This document shows positions 31,175-40,232 of a stretch of 64,000 nt of DNA, piece after piece. The translations under genes and the position numbers were made by a program. This stretch comes from DSCS01 sp035391585 (GTDB taxonomy: Bacteria > Macinerneyibacteriota > Macinerneyibacteria > Macinerneyibacteriales > DSCS01): NCBI GenBank assembly GCA_964574875.1, contig CAZNOX010000009.1, positions 1 to 64,000 on the forward strand. The letters run 5' to 3'. Within the stretch, counting starts at the first letter, position 1, and each line of letters begins with the position of its first letter. A model generated the notes under the pieces. The model had not been told where the DNA came from. It worked only from the letters and a program-made list of their open reading frames with translations, and ran no database searches.

Positions 31175-32881
31175 ATGTCGAAGATTGGTTCCATGTTGCG
31201 TGCCGTGGGATTGATAGACGATGCCCAGCTTCAAAGGGCATTGGAAGAACAGAAAAGGACCCATGAGACCATCGGGACCATCCTTGTCAAATTAGGGTTT
31301 GTCAGTGAGACAGACCTGACCAATACCCTGGGGAAACAGCTCGGCGTTGCTTCTGTGGATCTCTCCCATTTTGAGATTGATGCCAATGTCCTCAAGATCA
31401 TCCCTGAAGACATCGCCCGAAAATATAAAGTCATCCCCCTGCACCGTATGGGGTACACCATCACCCTCGCCATGGCCAACCCCACCAATGTCATGGCCAT
31501 CGACGATATCAAGTTCCGGACAGGATACAATATTGAGCCGGTGGTCGCGGCAGAGACCTCCATCATGAAATCCATCGACGCTTATTATGGAACCAACGCC
31601 GCCGAGATGTCAGATATCTCCGATGCCCTTGATGAGAATATGGACCTCACCGAGTTTGAGGTCATCGAAGAAGAGGATGATGTCAGTGAGCAGGAGCTCC
31701 TCAGCCAGGTGGAAGATGAACCTGTGGTCAAGCTTGTGCAGCAGCTCATCGCCAAGGCTGTCATCGACCGCGCCAGTGATATTCATATCGAACCTTACGA
31801 GAAGACTGTCCGTGTCCGTTTTCGTATCGACGGAACGCTCCAGACAGTCCTGGAGCCTCCCAAAAAACTTCAAAACGCTATTATTTCACGTATCAAGATC
31901 CTCTCCAAGCTGGATATCGCCGAACGGCGTCTACCCCAGGACGGCCGTTCGAAATTCAAAGTCTCCAAGAATAAAGTCGTGGATCTCCGTGTCTCCACGC
32001 TTCCCACAGTCTTCGGAGAGAAGGTGGTCATGCGTATCCTCGACAAAGAGAACCTGCGCCTTGACCTGACCAAGCTCGGTTTTGAAAAAGATGACGAAGA
32101 GAAATTCAAAAAAGCCATCGCATCCCCCTACGGCATGGTCCTGGTCACAGGGCCTACGGGCTCAGGAAAGACGACCACACTCTATTCGGCTCTCTCCAGC
32201 CTGAACCAGGTGGATGTGAATATCATGACAGCTGAAGACCCTGTGGAATTCAACCTGAAGGGGATCAACCAGGTCAATGTCCACTCGGAGATCGGCCTGA
32301 CCTTTGCCGCCTCTCTGCGTTCCTTTCTGCGTCAGGACCCCGATATCATCCTCGTGGGAGAGATCCGTGACTTTGAAACAGCCGAGATCGCCATCAAGGC
32401 GGCGCTCACAGGCCATCTTGTCCTCAGTACGCTTCATACCAACGATGCGCCGTCCACCATCAACCGTATGATCAATATGGGCGTGGAGCCCTTTCTCATC
32501 GCATCCTCGACTGTCCTTGTCCTGGCTCAGCGCCTTATGCGGACCCTCTGTTCCTCCTGTAAAGAGGAGTATCGTCCCAGCGATGCCGAGTTGGTGAGCC
32601 TGGGCATCACCAGGGAAGAGGCCGCCTCGACCAAGTTCTATCAGAAACGGGGCTGTCCCACCTGTAATAATTCAGGCTATAAAGGCCGTGTGGCCATCTA
32701 CGAAGTCATGCCCATGTCGGAAAATCTGCGGCGTGTGGTCCTGGAACGGGGATCTGTTCTGGATATCAAGGAAGTGGCCCGCCGTGAAGGGTTGAGGACA
32801 TTGAGGGAAAGTGCTATTCTCAAGTTTAAACAGGGCATGACATCTTACGAGGAGATCATCCGGACCACGTTTGAGGATTAA
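31175..32881 (+). CDS. pilB: Type IV pilus assembly ATPase PilB (GspE/PilB family)
   Basis: A 568-residue extension motor. An N-terminal MshEN/T2SSE_N domain (about 1-150, LGFVSETDLTNTLGKQLGVASVDL) is followed by the ATPase core with Walker A GPTGSGKTTT at 326-335, the Asp box (RASDIHIEPYEKTVRVRFRIDG), the Walker B region DPDIILVGEIRDFETAEIA and the His box (TGHLVLSTLHTNDA). The metal-binding cysteine pairs CSSCKEEY and CPTCNNSGYKGR are the PilB-type zinc motif. The protein is cytoplasmic and powers pilus polymerisation through PilC. It starts the pilB-pilT-pilC set. The ribosome binding site is AAAGGGGGATT. Confidence 0.95.
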   Translation: MSKIGSMLRAVGLIDDAQLQRALEEQKRTHETIGTILVKLGFVSETDLTNTLGKQLGVASVDLSHFEIDANVLKIIPEDIARKYKVIPLHRMGYTITLAMANPTNVMAIDDIKFRTGYNIEPVVAAETSIMKSIDAYYGTNAAEMSDISDALDENMDLTEFEVIEEEDDVSEQELLSQVEDEPVVKLVQQLIAKAVIDRASDIHIEPYEKTVRVRFRIDGTLQTVLEPPKKLQNAIISRIKILSKLDIAERRLPQDGRSKFKVSKNKVVDLRVSTLPTVFGEKVVMRILDKENLRLDLTKLGFEKDDEEKFKKAIASPYGMVLVTGPTGSGKTTTLYSALSSLNQVDVNIMTAEDPVEFNLKGINQVNVHSEIGLTFAASLRSFLRQDPDIILVGEIRDFETAEIAIKAALTGHLVLSTLHTNDAPSTINRMINMGVEPFLIASSTVLVLAQRLMRTLCSSCKEEYRPSDAELVSLGITREEAASTKFYQKRGCPTCNNSGYKGRVAIYEVMPMSENLRRVVLERGSVLDIKEVARREGLRTLRESAILKFKQGMTSYEEIIRTTFED

Positions 32882-32892
32882 GGAGGCCGTCC

Positions 32893-34041
32893 ATGGATTT
32901 CAATGATGACAAGTCGGGGCTGAGCAGCGGAAGCTCTCTCCGGAACGAAACGAATTCTTTTTCCGCTCCCACGACAAAGATCAATGTCACGGAGCTTTTC
33001 AAGTATATGCAGCAGAGGGGGGCGTCCGACCTCCATATCACCGTGGGTAAACCCCCGGTGGTGCGTGTGGACGGGACATTGCAGGAAGTGCCGAATATGC
33101 CCATCCTCAGTCCCCAGCATACCCAGGCCCTGGTCTACAGTATCCTGACCGATGCTCAGAAAAAGCAGTTTGAAGAGACAAACGAGCTCGATTTTTCATT
33201 TTCCGTGAAGGGTGTCTCCCGATTCAGAGGGAATGTCTTCCGCCAGCGCGGGGCTGTGGGGATGGCCGTGAGGACCATTCCTTTTGAGATCAAGCCCTTC
33301 GAACAGCTGGGATTGCCTCCTGTGCTCAAAGACCTCTGCAACCGTCCCAACGGCCTGGTCCTTGTCACCGGCCCCACAGGTTCGGGAAAGTCCACCACAC
33401 TGGCGGCCATGGTGGATTTTATCAATGAGCACACCAAGGCGCATATCATGACCATCGAAGACCCCATCGAGTTTGTCCACAGACACAACAACAGCGTGAT
33501 CAACCAGCGTGAAGTGGGGACGGACACCAACAGTTTCGAGATCGCCCTGAAACACGTTCTCCGTCAGGATCCCGATGTGATCCTCATCGGAGAGCTTCGG
33601 GATATCGAATCCATGCGTATTGCCCTGAAGATCGCTGAAACGGGGCATCTCTGCCTGGCCAGCCTTCATACCAACTCAGCGGCCCAGACCATCTCACGTA
33701 TTGTGGATATCTTCCCCGGCCATGAGAAGCAGCAGGTGCGCACACAGCTCTCCTTTGTCCTGGAAGGGGTCATCTCCCAGCAGCTCATCCCGTCAAGCCG
33801 CGGAGGGCGGATCATCGCCTATGAGATCCTTGTGGCCACACCGGCCATCAGGAACCTCATCCGGGAAGACAAGGTCCAGCAGATCGTCTCTCATATGCAG
33901 ACAGGGCAGAAGTACGGGATGACCACGCTCAATGCCATGCTCTATAAGCTCTATACCGAACGCTATATCAGTTATGAGGATGCGGTGAAACGGTCACCGG
34001 CTCCTGAAGAGCTGATCAATAAGATCAACGCAAGGACGTAA
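32893..34041 (+). CDS. pilT: Type IV pilus retraction ATPase PilT
   Basis: 382 residues. Walker A is GPTGSGKSTTL at 160-170, with MTIEDPIEFVH, RQDPDVILIGELRDIES (Walker B) and TGHLCLASLHTNSA. The C-terminal AIRNLIRE motif at the retraction interface is present (IRNLIREDKVQQI). The first 30 residues are a Ser/Asn-rich extension before the usual PilT start. The presence of both PilB and PilT implies dynamic, retractable pili. It follows pilB by 11 bases. Confidence 0.95.
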   Translation: MDFNDDKSGLSSGSSLRNETNSFSAPTTKINVTELFKYMQQRGASDLHITVGKPPVVRVDGTLQEVPNMPILSPQHTQALVYSILTDAQKKQFEETNELDFSFSVKGVSRFRGNVFRQRGAVGMAVRTIPFEIKPFEQLGLPPVLKDLCNRPNGLVLVTGPTGSGKSTTLAAMVDFINEHTKAHIMTIEDPIEFVHRHNNSVINQREVGTDTNSFEIALKHVLRQDPDVILIGELRDIESMRIALKIAETGHLCLASLHTNSAAQTISRIVDIFPGHEKQQVRTQLSFVLEGVISQQLIPSSRGGRIIAYEILVATPAIRNLIREDKVQQIVSHMQTGQKYGMTTLNAMLYKLYTERYISYEDAVKRSPAPEELINKINART

Positions 34042-34061
34042 CGGGATAAGGGAGGTTATCT

Positions 34062-35258
34062 ATGCCGGTTTTCAAGTATACGGGAATGGTCGGTTCCAAG
34101 CGGACAGAAGGCGAGATCCAGGCTCCGAATATCGATGATGCCACCCGTATCCTTTCCGGGCGGAATATCGCCGTGGAGAGTATTTCCAAAAAACCGGCGG
34201 AACTGAGCTTCTCCTTCGGGACAGGGATCAAGACCAAGGATATCGTGGTCTTTACCCGCCAGTTCTCCACCATGCTCAATGCCGGCATCAACCTGGTGGA
34301 CTGTCTCAGCATCCTGGGAGAACAGATCGAGAACAAGGCCTTTAAAAATGTCATCCAGAATGTCCGGAACGAAGTGGAATCGGGAAAGCCTCTCAACGAA
34401 GCTCTGCGGAAGTACCCGAAAGTCTTCAACAACCTCTATTGCTCCCTTGTGGAGGCCGGTGAAGCGGGGGGATTGCTGACCAACGTCCTGGACCGTCTCT
34501 CCATCTATATGGAGAAGAATATGGAGCTGGTGGGAAAAGTCAAATCAGCCATGACCTACCCGGTCATCATCATGATCGTGGCGGTTGCCCTGATCATCGG
34601 CATGATGTATTTTGTCATCCCCACCTTTGAAGAGATGTTTGACAGCATGGGGCAGACCCTGCCGTCACTGACGCAGTTTGTGGTCAATGTCAGCCGCTTT
34701 ACCCAAAAGTATATTGTCCATATCCTTCTTGTGATCATTACGTCTGTCGTCCTTTTTGTCACATGGAAAAGAACGAAAAAGGGCCGTTATGCTTTGGATA
34801 AGATCATCCTGAAAACGCCCATCTTCGGGGATATTACCAAGAAGAACGCCGTGGCCCGCTTTTCCAGGACCTTCGGGACTCTTGTGGCCAGCGGTGTGGA
34901 TATCCTGAGGTCCATGGAGATCACCGCCAGGACAGCCGGCAACTCGGTGATCGAAGCAGAACTGCTGAAAGCCCGGACCAAAGTCTCGGGAGGATCCGAG
35001 ATCGCTGTCCCCCTTGGTGAAGCCAGAGTCTTTCCTCCTATGGTCGTCTCCATGATCTCCGCCGGGGAGAAGTCGGGATCCCTTGAGGACATGCTGGCCA
35101 AGATCGCTGATTTTTATGAGATGGAGGTGGACCAGGCTGTGGGCACGCTGACCACGGCTCTTGAGCCTCTTATCATGGTCTTTCTCGGGGGCGGGATCGG
35201 AACCATCGTTATTTCGCTCTTTATGCCGATGTTTACCATGGTGTCCGCTATTTCATGA
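34062..35258 (+). CDS. pilC: Type IV pilus inner-membrane platform protein PilC (GspF family)
   Basis: 398 residues with two T2SSF repeats: VFTRQFSTMLNAGINLVDCLSIL and VARFSRTFGTLVASGVDILRSMEI, each followed by a membrane helix (MTYPVIIMIVAVALIIGMMYFVIP; LEPLIMVFLGGGIGTIVISLFM). It connects the motors to the pilus. There is no major pilin, PilD, PilM-Q gene here, so the rest of the apparatus must be elsewhere. The stop overlaps the next gene by four bases (ATGA). Confidence 0.94.
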   Translation: MPVFKYTGMVGSKRTEGEIQAPNIDDATRILSGRNIAVESISKKPAELSFSFGTGIKTKDIVVFTRQFSTMLNAGINLVDCLSILGEQIENKAFKNVIQNVRNEVESGKPLNEALRKYPKVFNNLYCSLVEAGEAGGLLTNVLDRLSIYMEKNMELVGKVKSAMTYPVIIMIVAVALIIGMMYFVIPTFEEMFDSMGQTLPSLTQFVVNVSRFTQKYIVHILLVIITSVVLFVTWKRTKKGRYALDKIILKTPIFGDITKKNAVARFSRTFGTLVASGVDILRSMEITARTAGNSVIEAELLKARTKVSGGSEIAVPLGEARVFPPMVVSMISAGEKSGSLEDMLAKIADFYEMEVDQAVGTLTTALEPLIMVFLGGGIGTIVISLFMPMFTMVSAIS

Positions 35259-36058
35259 ACCGGCTGTTTCAACCGGAGACGGCAGCGTCTTCTTTTTCCA
35301 CTGCTGCAGGCCCGTTGGACAGGCTCCGGGCTCTCCTTGCTGATTTTTCAGTGATCCCCTATGAGAATCTGACAAAGATCGTGAAGTTTGCCCGCCAGGG
35401 AGGAACAGATCCCCGTGAGATCCTCCGTCTCCCGGGCGAAGTCTTTGAAGACCACGAGCGGTATGGTTTGGGAGGGACCTGCTTTTCCCTGACCCATGCC
35501 CTGAAAAGTCTCCTGGATCCCCTGGGCTTTTCCTCATCTTACATCACAGCGGACATGAAGACAGGACGAAATGTCCATTGCGCCCTGATCGTGAAGATCG
35601 GAAGAGTCGACTATCTCGCGGATCCCGGCTATCTCTTTTCAGAGCCTTTAGCGCTGTCTCATGAGAGACGGACAAGCGGGGCATCGCAGAAGTTCACCTT
35701 TGCACGCCTGGATTACAGAGAGGGGCGCTGGAATCTTTTGACGTTTCACCCCTCGGCAGGAATGCGATGGCGCTACTCGTTCACCGATGACCCGGTGACG
35801 GAGGAGGATTTTTTCCGGTACTGGAGGGACTCCTTTTTTGCAAAAAGCATGAATCATTTGTGCATCTCGCGTGTCTCGGAAAACCGTCAGGCCTTCTTTG
35901 CCGGTGATTTTATGCGTGTGACCACTCCGCAATCAAAAACCAATATCAATGTGAAGAGAGATCCCCAGAAAAAGATCAGAGAGGTCTTCGGAATCAACGA
36001 AAAGATCTATTTCGAGGCTCGCGAAGCCCTGGAAAGCCTGAGGAGCGCAAAGGCATGA
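35255..36058 (+). CDS. Arylamine N-acetyltransferase-like protein
   Basis: 267 residues of the NAT cysteine-protease-like fold. The catalytic triad is visible: Cys76 in GLGGTCFSLTHAL (in place of the usual RGGxC), His108 in NVHCALIVKI and Asp123 in YLADPGYLFSEPL. The early IPYENLTKI motif (residues 34-42) is also typical. Known NATs acetylate arylamines or hydrazines with acetyl-CoA; the family also includes amide-synthases of antibiotic pathways, so the acyl donor and acceptor are unknown. The start overlaps pilC by four bases and its stop overlaps the next gene, so it is translated with the pilus platform protein. Confidence 0.8.
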   Translation: MNRLFQPETAASSFSTAAGPLDRLRALLADFSVIPYENLTKIVKFARQGGTDPREILRLPGEVFEDHERYGLGGTCFSLTHALKSLLDPLGFSSSYITADMKTGRNVHCALIVKIGRVDYLADPGYLFSEPLALSHERRTSGASQKFTFARLDYREGRWNLLTFHPSAGMRWRYSFTDDPVTEEDFFRYWRDSFFAKSMNHLCISRVSENRQAFFAGDFMRVTTPQSKTNINVKRDPQKKIREVFGINEKIYFEAREALESLRSAKA

Positions 36059-36579
36059 CTCCGCCCCTGGCCAAGTTCTTTACAGGGGTGATCCTTTCTC
36101 CGGAAATCGAGAGGAGCAGTCTCATCTCAGCGCTTGAAGAGGCCTGGGGACGAGCCGATGTGATCAGTCCCGAATTTCCGTTTTTGTCCACAGACTACTA
36201 TGTCCGGGAGATGGGGCAAGGGCTCATCCGCTTTTTTGTCTCCTTTTCTCCCTTGCAGGACCCGGCCTCTCTTCCGCGCTGGAAAGAGGAAGCTGCGCTC
36301 CTGGAACAGAAATGGACCCGGAACGGAGCGCGCCGGGTCAATCTGGATCCGGGATATATGGATACGTTCAAGGTCGTCCTGGCGTCCTTCAAAGAAGGCG
36401 GCCAGAAGCTCTATCTGGGACGCGGTGTCTGGGGGGACATGACACTGCAGTACAGAAAAGGGGAATGGGTTCCCTTCCCCTGGACTTTCCCCGATTTTGC
36501 CTGCGGGACCTATCATGCTGTCCTGAACGAAATCAGGCAGAAATTGAAAGAAGAAAACAAACTGCAACATAAATGTTGA
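36055..36579 (+). CDS. DUF4416 family protein
   Basis: 174 residues with the DUF4416 pattern: FTGVILSPEI, then a DYYVREMG element, RRVNLDPGYMDTFKVVLASF, YLGRGVWGDMTLQYRKG and PFPWTFPDFACG. No transmembrane segment and no known activity. It is widespread in anaerobic bacteria and many candidate phyla. The start overlaps the NAT-like gene (ATGA at 36055), and thus it belongs to the pil operon, although no connection with pili is established. Confidence 0.85.
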   Translation: MTPPLAKFFTGVILSPEIERSSLISALEEAWGRADVISPEFPFLSTDYYVREMGQGLIRFFVSFSPLQDPASLPRWKEEAALLEQKWTRNGARRVNLDPGYMDTFKVVLASFKEGGQKLYLGRGVWGDMTLQYRKGEWVPFPWTFPDFACGTYHAVLNEIRQKLKEENKLQHKC

Positions 36580-36606
36580 CTTTGAGCTCTCTTATGATAC
36601 GATAAT
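36576..36606 (+). promoter_or_regulatory. Possible promoter of the pilin-like gene
   Basis: TTGACT at 36576-36581 followed by GATAAT at 36601-36606. The 19-base spacer is longer than ideal. It overlaps the end of the DUF4416 gene. Confidence 0.35.
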
Positions 36607-36630
36607 GGAGAAATAATACGGAGGTGGTGT

Positions 36631-37674
36631 ATGAACAATAGAGGGAAAAGCATGATTCTTCTGGACCTCATCATAGTCGTTCTTTTAGGGGCCCTGATAT
36701 ATTCTTTCGTAAGGCCGACACAATTGAGCCAGAAGGACCTGCACAGCCGCTCTGAAGCGGAAAAAGCATTATCAACCCTTCAAGTGGCGATTGATATGTA
36801 TAAGACTAAATATGACGGGGAACTTCCCGGGATGACCGGTGAAGGACTGGATGCCGTCAAGGGAATCGTCGAAGATATCAAACGCTCCGGCGTTTTCCAG
36901 TTTGAAAAAGTCAACCTGGATGAGTTGAAGACAGTTTTCGCTTCTGACGTTCAGGGAACTCAGTATCAGGAAATGTCCGGAGGCGGGTATGAACTCACTG
37001 TCTTCGCAAAAGACCGTTATCCGTACAAGTACGTCCTGAATCAGGAGAAGATCACCATTGTGGATCCCGAGAAGGCCCTTGTGGAGATCCTGGGACAGCT
37101 GGACGGGATGAAAAAAGATATTCAGGGTGAAGCCGAAAGATTCAAGCTCGTTCAGGAAAATATCCCCAAAATCGATATCAACCTGAAAGAACTCGCTGCT
37201 CAGGAAGAGAGTCTCAAACTCATCGACAAGGTCTATGAGGATTTTGTTGCCGCTGAAACAGCTGCTGAGATCAACCAGAAAGAGTATGATCAGGCCCGTG
37301 AACTTCTGCAGGGGCTGGCCTATCGTCTGGATGAGATCAAAAGTGTCAAATCAGTCTCATCCGAGGTCATCCAGAATCTCGGGAAGTACTATTTTGATAC
37401 AGAGGATTACAAGACCAGGCTGACAAACATGGCCTCCTACCTCAAAGCCGGGAAGCTGCGCGGGATGGCCAACGGCCTCATCAGTGATGCTGATTCCATC
37501 ATGTCGGATATCGACAATGACATCGAAAAGTTCAGCCCCAAAGCTCAGGAAATGGCTGAAACGGTGGACAGCCGTCAGGAAGAGATCGACAAGTGGGACG
37601 GGCTGCTTCTGGATTACAAAAACAAGATGCAGTATGTCGTACAGAAATTCGTCGATCTGAAAAAAGCATCCTGA
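36631..37674 (+). CDS. Pilin-like protein with long coiled-coil domain
   Basis: 347 residues. The N-terminus (RGKSMILLDLIIVVLLGALIY) resembles a type IV (pseudo)pilin: a short basic leader, then MILLD, with Asp where the pilin Glu5 stands, and a hydrophobic helix to about residue 26. The next part, ALSTLQVAIDMYKTKYDGELPG, is like the GspG-type A-x-E-x-Y-K-x-D-x-G-x-Y-P stretch. The residue before the putative cleavage point is Ser rather than Gly, so processing is uncertain. Residues of about 160-345 are charged heptad-like helices (coiled coil) with no cysteine. It follows the pil operon and precedes a strong terminator, so a role with the pilus is likely but unproven. Confidence 0.55.
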   Translation: MNNRGKSMILLDLIIVVLLGALIYSFVRPTQLSQKDLHSRSEAEKALSTLQVAIDMYKTKYDGELPGMTGEGLDAVKGIVEDIKRSGVFQFEKVNLDELKTVFASDVQGTQYQEMSGGGYELTVFAKDRYPYKYVLNQEKITIVDPEKALVEILGQLDGMKKDIQGEAERFKLVQENIPKIDINLKELAAQEESLKLIDKVYEDFVAAETAAEINQKEYDQARELLQGLAYRLDEIKSVKSVSSEVIQNLGKYYFDTEDYKTRLTNMASYLKAGKLRGMANGLISDADSIMSDIDNDIEKFSPKAQEMAETVDSRQEEIDKWDGLLLDYKNKMQYVVQKFVDLKKAS

Positions 37675-37701
37675 TTAGAACAGTTTAAAAAAGAAGTCAT
37701 C

Positions 37702-37733
37702 AAGGGCTCTCCTTTCGGAGAGCCCTTTTTTTT
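37702..37733 (+). terminator. Strong rho-independent terminator
   Basis: A stem of 11 bases, AAGGGCTCTCC (37702-37712) and GGAGAGCCCTT (37717-37727), with a TTTC loop, followed by a run of T to 37733. It closes the + strand pil region and overlaps the phoR stop on the other strand. Confidence 0.93.
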
Positions 37734-39453
37734 ATACAGAAGGAAAGAGAATCGTGAAGGATGAGCCCGTCTTTTCCTCAGAGCGGACCTTGACTTCCGC
37801 TCCGTGGATCAGGGCGATGTGCTTGACAATGGAAAGTCCCAGCCCGGTTCCTCCTGTCCGGCGTGACCGGGATTTATCCACAACGTAAAACCGCTCAAAG
37901 ATCCGTTCCTGTTTCCCGCGGGGAATCCCTATGCCGGTATCGGAGACTGTGAGAAAGATATGCGGGCCTTCACGGCCGGCTGCAACTGTGATGTGCCCTT
38001 TGTCGGTATAACGGAGCGCATTCTCCATGAGGTTGATGAGAAGCTGTTCCAGCTTGAGCTTGTCCCCGGTGATGACAAGAGGCTCATGGGGAAGCTCTTT
38101 GAAAAGGCGCAGGGACTTTTCACGCGCCTTTTTCTCAAAAAGCAGAGTGACATCCTCAACGACCTCAGAGAGGTTGACAGATTCAAAGGCCGGTTCTCTC
38201 TTCTCTTCGAGCCGGGCCAGCTCACTCAGGTCTCCCACAATGGAGATGAGACGGTCTGTATGGGCGGCGATGATCTCAAGATATTTTTTTTCTGAATCTT
38301 GCGCCGACTCCAGAAGAGTGTCGGCAAAACCCTTGATGGCCGTGAGCGGGGTGCGCAGTTCATGGGAGACATTGGCCACAAGATCTTTTTTCATCTTCTC
38401 GGTCTTTCTGATCAGGCTGATATCATGGAGCAGGATGATTCCTCCTCCTGACGAGATGGGGGACATGCTGGCCAGCCAGCTTTTTTTCTCAAGAGTGATC
38501 TCCTCTGTCCGTGTCTTCCGGTCTTGACGGCTTGTTTCGATGAGTGAGATGAGTTCCGGCCAGACGATTACCTCATGGAGAGAACGCCCGGCCGCCCGGG
38601 AGGCTCCTGTCAGCCGGAGAAAACTGCTGTTGCAGAGGGTGATGATCCCCTGTGCGTCAATGACAAAAAGAGCTTCACTCAGAGATTCGATAATATTGGT
38701 GATCTTTTCCTTGTCTTCCCGAGCCTGTCTGAACAGGTCAGAGAGCTTCTCGGTCATCACGTTGAAATTATCGGCCAGGGTCTTGAGTTCATCATGATTT
38801 TTCAGGTGGACCTTGGCATCGAACCGGCCACGGGAGACATCCATGGATGCCGCGGCAATCGCTCTCACCGGAGCAGAAAGGGAGCGGGAAAGAAAAAAGG
38901 CGAGAAGAAGGGCCAGGGCGATAAGGAGGGCCAGCAAACGGATCAGGCTCCGGAAAAGGGCACGGTTGAGGAGTGTGATGTCTTCAAGATAAAGGCTGGC
39001 CCTCACCACTCCCCGGGCCTCCTCTCCCAGAGTCCCTGCAGGGAAGGGGAGGGCCACATAAAGCATTTTTTTCTCTTCTGTATCGCTGTAACGCACAGAA
39101 AACCCCGTGCCTTTCAGGAGAGCCTGGCGGATCTCGATCCTGTTTTTGTGATTCTCCAGGGTTTCCGGGTCATTAGTGGAATCGGCCCAGACGCGTCCGT
39201 CCCGGCCGATGATCGTGATGCGGGTCCGGATCGCTTCTCCCATGGAGTCGATCTCCCTGTCCAGGAGAGGGGTATCGCCCAAATCTGCAGCCAGGGGGAG
39301 GATGGTGCGGACGATCTTTTCCATGTCCCGTTTGAGAACAGCTGTGAGATGTTTTTCGATGGTCCGGGATGAAAAGAGTGAAAGAGGAAGGGCGAGCAGA
39401 AGGATAATGGCGATAAAGGAGAGGATGATCTTCAGAAAGATAGAGCGTATCAT
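37732..39453 (-). CDS. phoR: Phosphate-regulon sensor histidine kinase PhoR
   Basis: 573 residues: membrane helix 1 (8-28), periplasmic sensor (30-160), helix 2 (about 168-190), HAMP linker (190-240), a PAS-like segment (about 255-340), the dimerisation domain with phosphorylated His364 in NVSHELRTPLTAIKGF, and an HATPase (NLMENALRYTDKG, DTGIGIP, GGTGLGLSIVKH). It is cotranscribed with the response regulator (4-base overlap) and is opposite the pst genes. The function as PhoR is inferred mainly from this location and from the Pho boxes between the two operons. Confidence 0.9.
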   Translation of the reverse strand: MIRSIFLKIILSFIAIILLLALPLSLFSSRTIEKHLTAVLKRDMEKIVRTILPLAADLGDTPLLDREIDSMGEAIRTRITIIGRDGRVWADSTNDPETLENHKNRIEIRQALLKGTGFSVRYSDTEEKKMLYVALPFPAGTLGEEARGVVRASLYLEDITLLNRALFRSLIRLLALLIALALLLAFFLSRSLSAPVRAIAAASMDVSRGRFDAKVHLKNHDELKTLADNFNVMTEKLSDLFRQAREDKEKITNIIESLSEALFVIDAQGIITLCNSSFLRLTGASRAAGRSLHEVIVWPELISLIETSRQDRKTRTEEITLEKKSWLASMSPISSGGGIILLHDISLIRKTEKMKKDLVANVSHELRTPLTAIKGFADTLLESAQDSEKKYLEIIAAHTDRLISIVGDLSELARLEEKREPAFESVNLSEVVEDVTLLFEKKAREKSLRLFKELPHEPLVITGDKLKLEQLLINLMENALRYTDKGHITVAAGREGPHIFLTVSDTGIGIPRGKQERIFERFYVVDKSRSRRTGGTGLGLSIVKHIALIHGAEVKVRSEEKTGSSFTILFPSV

Positions 39454-40139
39454 AAGTCCAGCTTATACCCTACGCCCCTGATGTTTTTCACCAGGTCTCC
39501 GTAGGGCTCCATTTTTTCACGGATATGTTTGATGTGGACGTCCACTGTGCGGTCCAGGACGGCTTTCTCATCTCCCCAGAGGTGATCCAGGATCTGTTCC
39601 CGGGTGAAGACCCAGCCCCGGTGACGGGCCATATAGAGGAGAATATTGAATTCCGTGGCCGTGAGCCCGATATCCTTTCCGTCCACAAGGACAACATGGC
39701 GGTTGGTCTCGATCTGGATCTCGTCCGTGAGCATCACAGAAGAGTCTCCCCCGGATTCCGTATGGGGGTAGCTTCGTTTAATGAGGTTTTTTATGCGTGC
39801 TGTGAGTTCCCGGACAGAAAAGGGTTTGGGGATGTAGTCATCGGCTCCGATCTCCAGGCCCAGGATGCGGTCGATCTCATCGCCCCGGGCGGTCACCATG
39901 ACAACGGGAATGGATTTCGTCTCTTCGTTCCGTTTCAACTCCTTGCAGGCCTCAAGCCCGTCTCCGTCGGGAAGCATGAGGTCCAGAAGGATCAATTTCG
40001 GATGTTTCTGCTCCATCCGGCCTGTGAACGAGTGAAGTGAGGAGAATGTCTCCACGGTAAAACCGGCCTTTGTCAGATGAAGGGCGATGAGGTCTGCGAT
40101 ATCCTGTTCATCTTCAACGATATAGATCAGGTCATTCAT
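39450..40139 (-). CDS. phoB: Phosphate-regulon response regulator PhoB/PhoP (OmpR family)
   Basis: 229 residues from the ATG at 40139 (ribosome binding site AAAGGAGC on the - strand); a TTG at 40145 is an alternative. The receiver domain has the acidic pair at Glu9-Asp10, the phosphorylated Asp53 (LILLDLMLPDGDGLE), Thr83 and Lys105 (YIPKPFSVRELTARI). The C-terminal winged helix (from about 130) reads LTATEFNILLYMARHRGWVFTREQILDHLWG and VDVHIKHIREKM, the OmpR/PhoB DNA-binding type. It probably binds the repeats at 40176-40271 upstream of itself and of pstS. Confidence 0.93.
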   Translation of the reverse strand: MNDLIYIVEDEQDIADLIALHLTKAGFTVETFSSLHSFTGRMEQKHPKLILLDLMLPDGDGLEACKELKRNEETKSIPVVMVTARGDEIDRILGLEIGADDYIPKPFSVRELTARIKNLIKRSYPHTESGGDSSVMLTDEIQIETNRHVVLVDGKDIGLTATEFNILLYMARHRGWVFTREQILDHLWGDEKAVLDRTVDVHIKHIREKMEPYGDLVKNIRGVGYKLDL

Positions 40140-40160
40140 CAACAAGCTCCTTTCCCTTCT

Positions 40161-40214
40161 ATAATAATAGCATACGATAAAGGGAATTTGAATATTCCGT
40201 TAATTTCATGTGAA
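40161..40214 (-). promoter_or_regulatory. Pho box and -10 region of phoBR
   Basis: On the - strand four hexamers sit exactly 11 bases apart: TTCACA (40214-40209), TTAACG (40203-40198), TTCAAA (40192-40187) and TTTATC (40181-40176). A TATTAT -10 follows at 40166-40161, nine bases from the last hexamer. This periodicity (6+5) is that of PhoB/PhoP tandem sites, and the placement at the -35 region fits activator-dependent promoters. Confidence 0.7.
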
Positions 40215-40232
40215 GTTTTCACAGACTCATTA

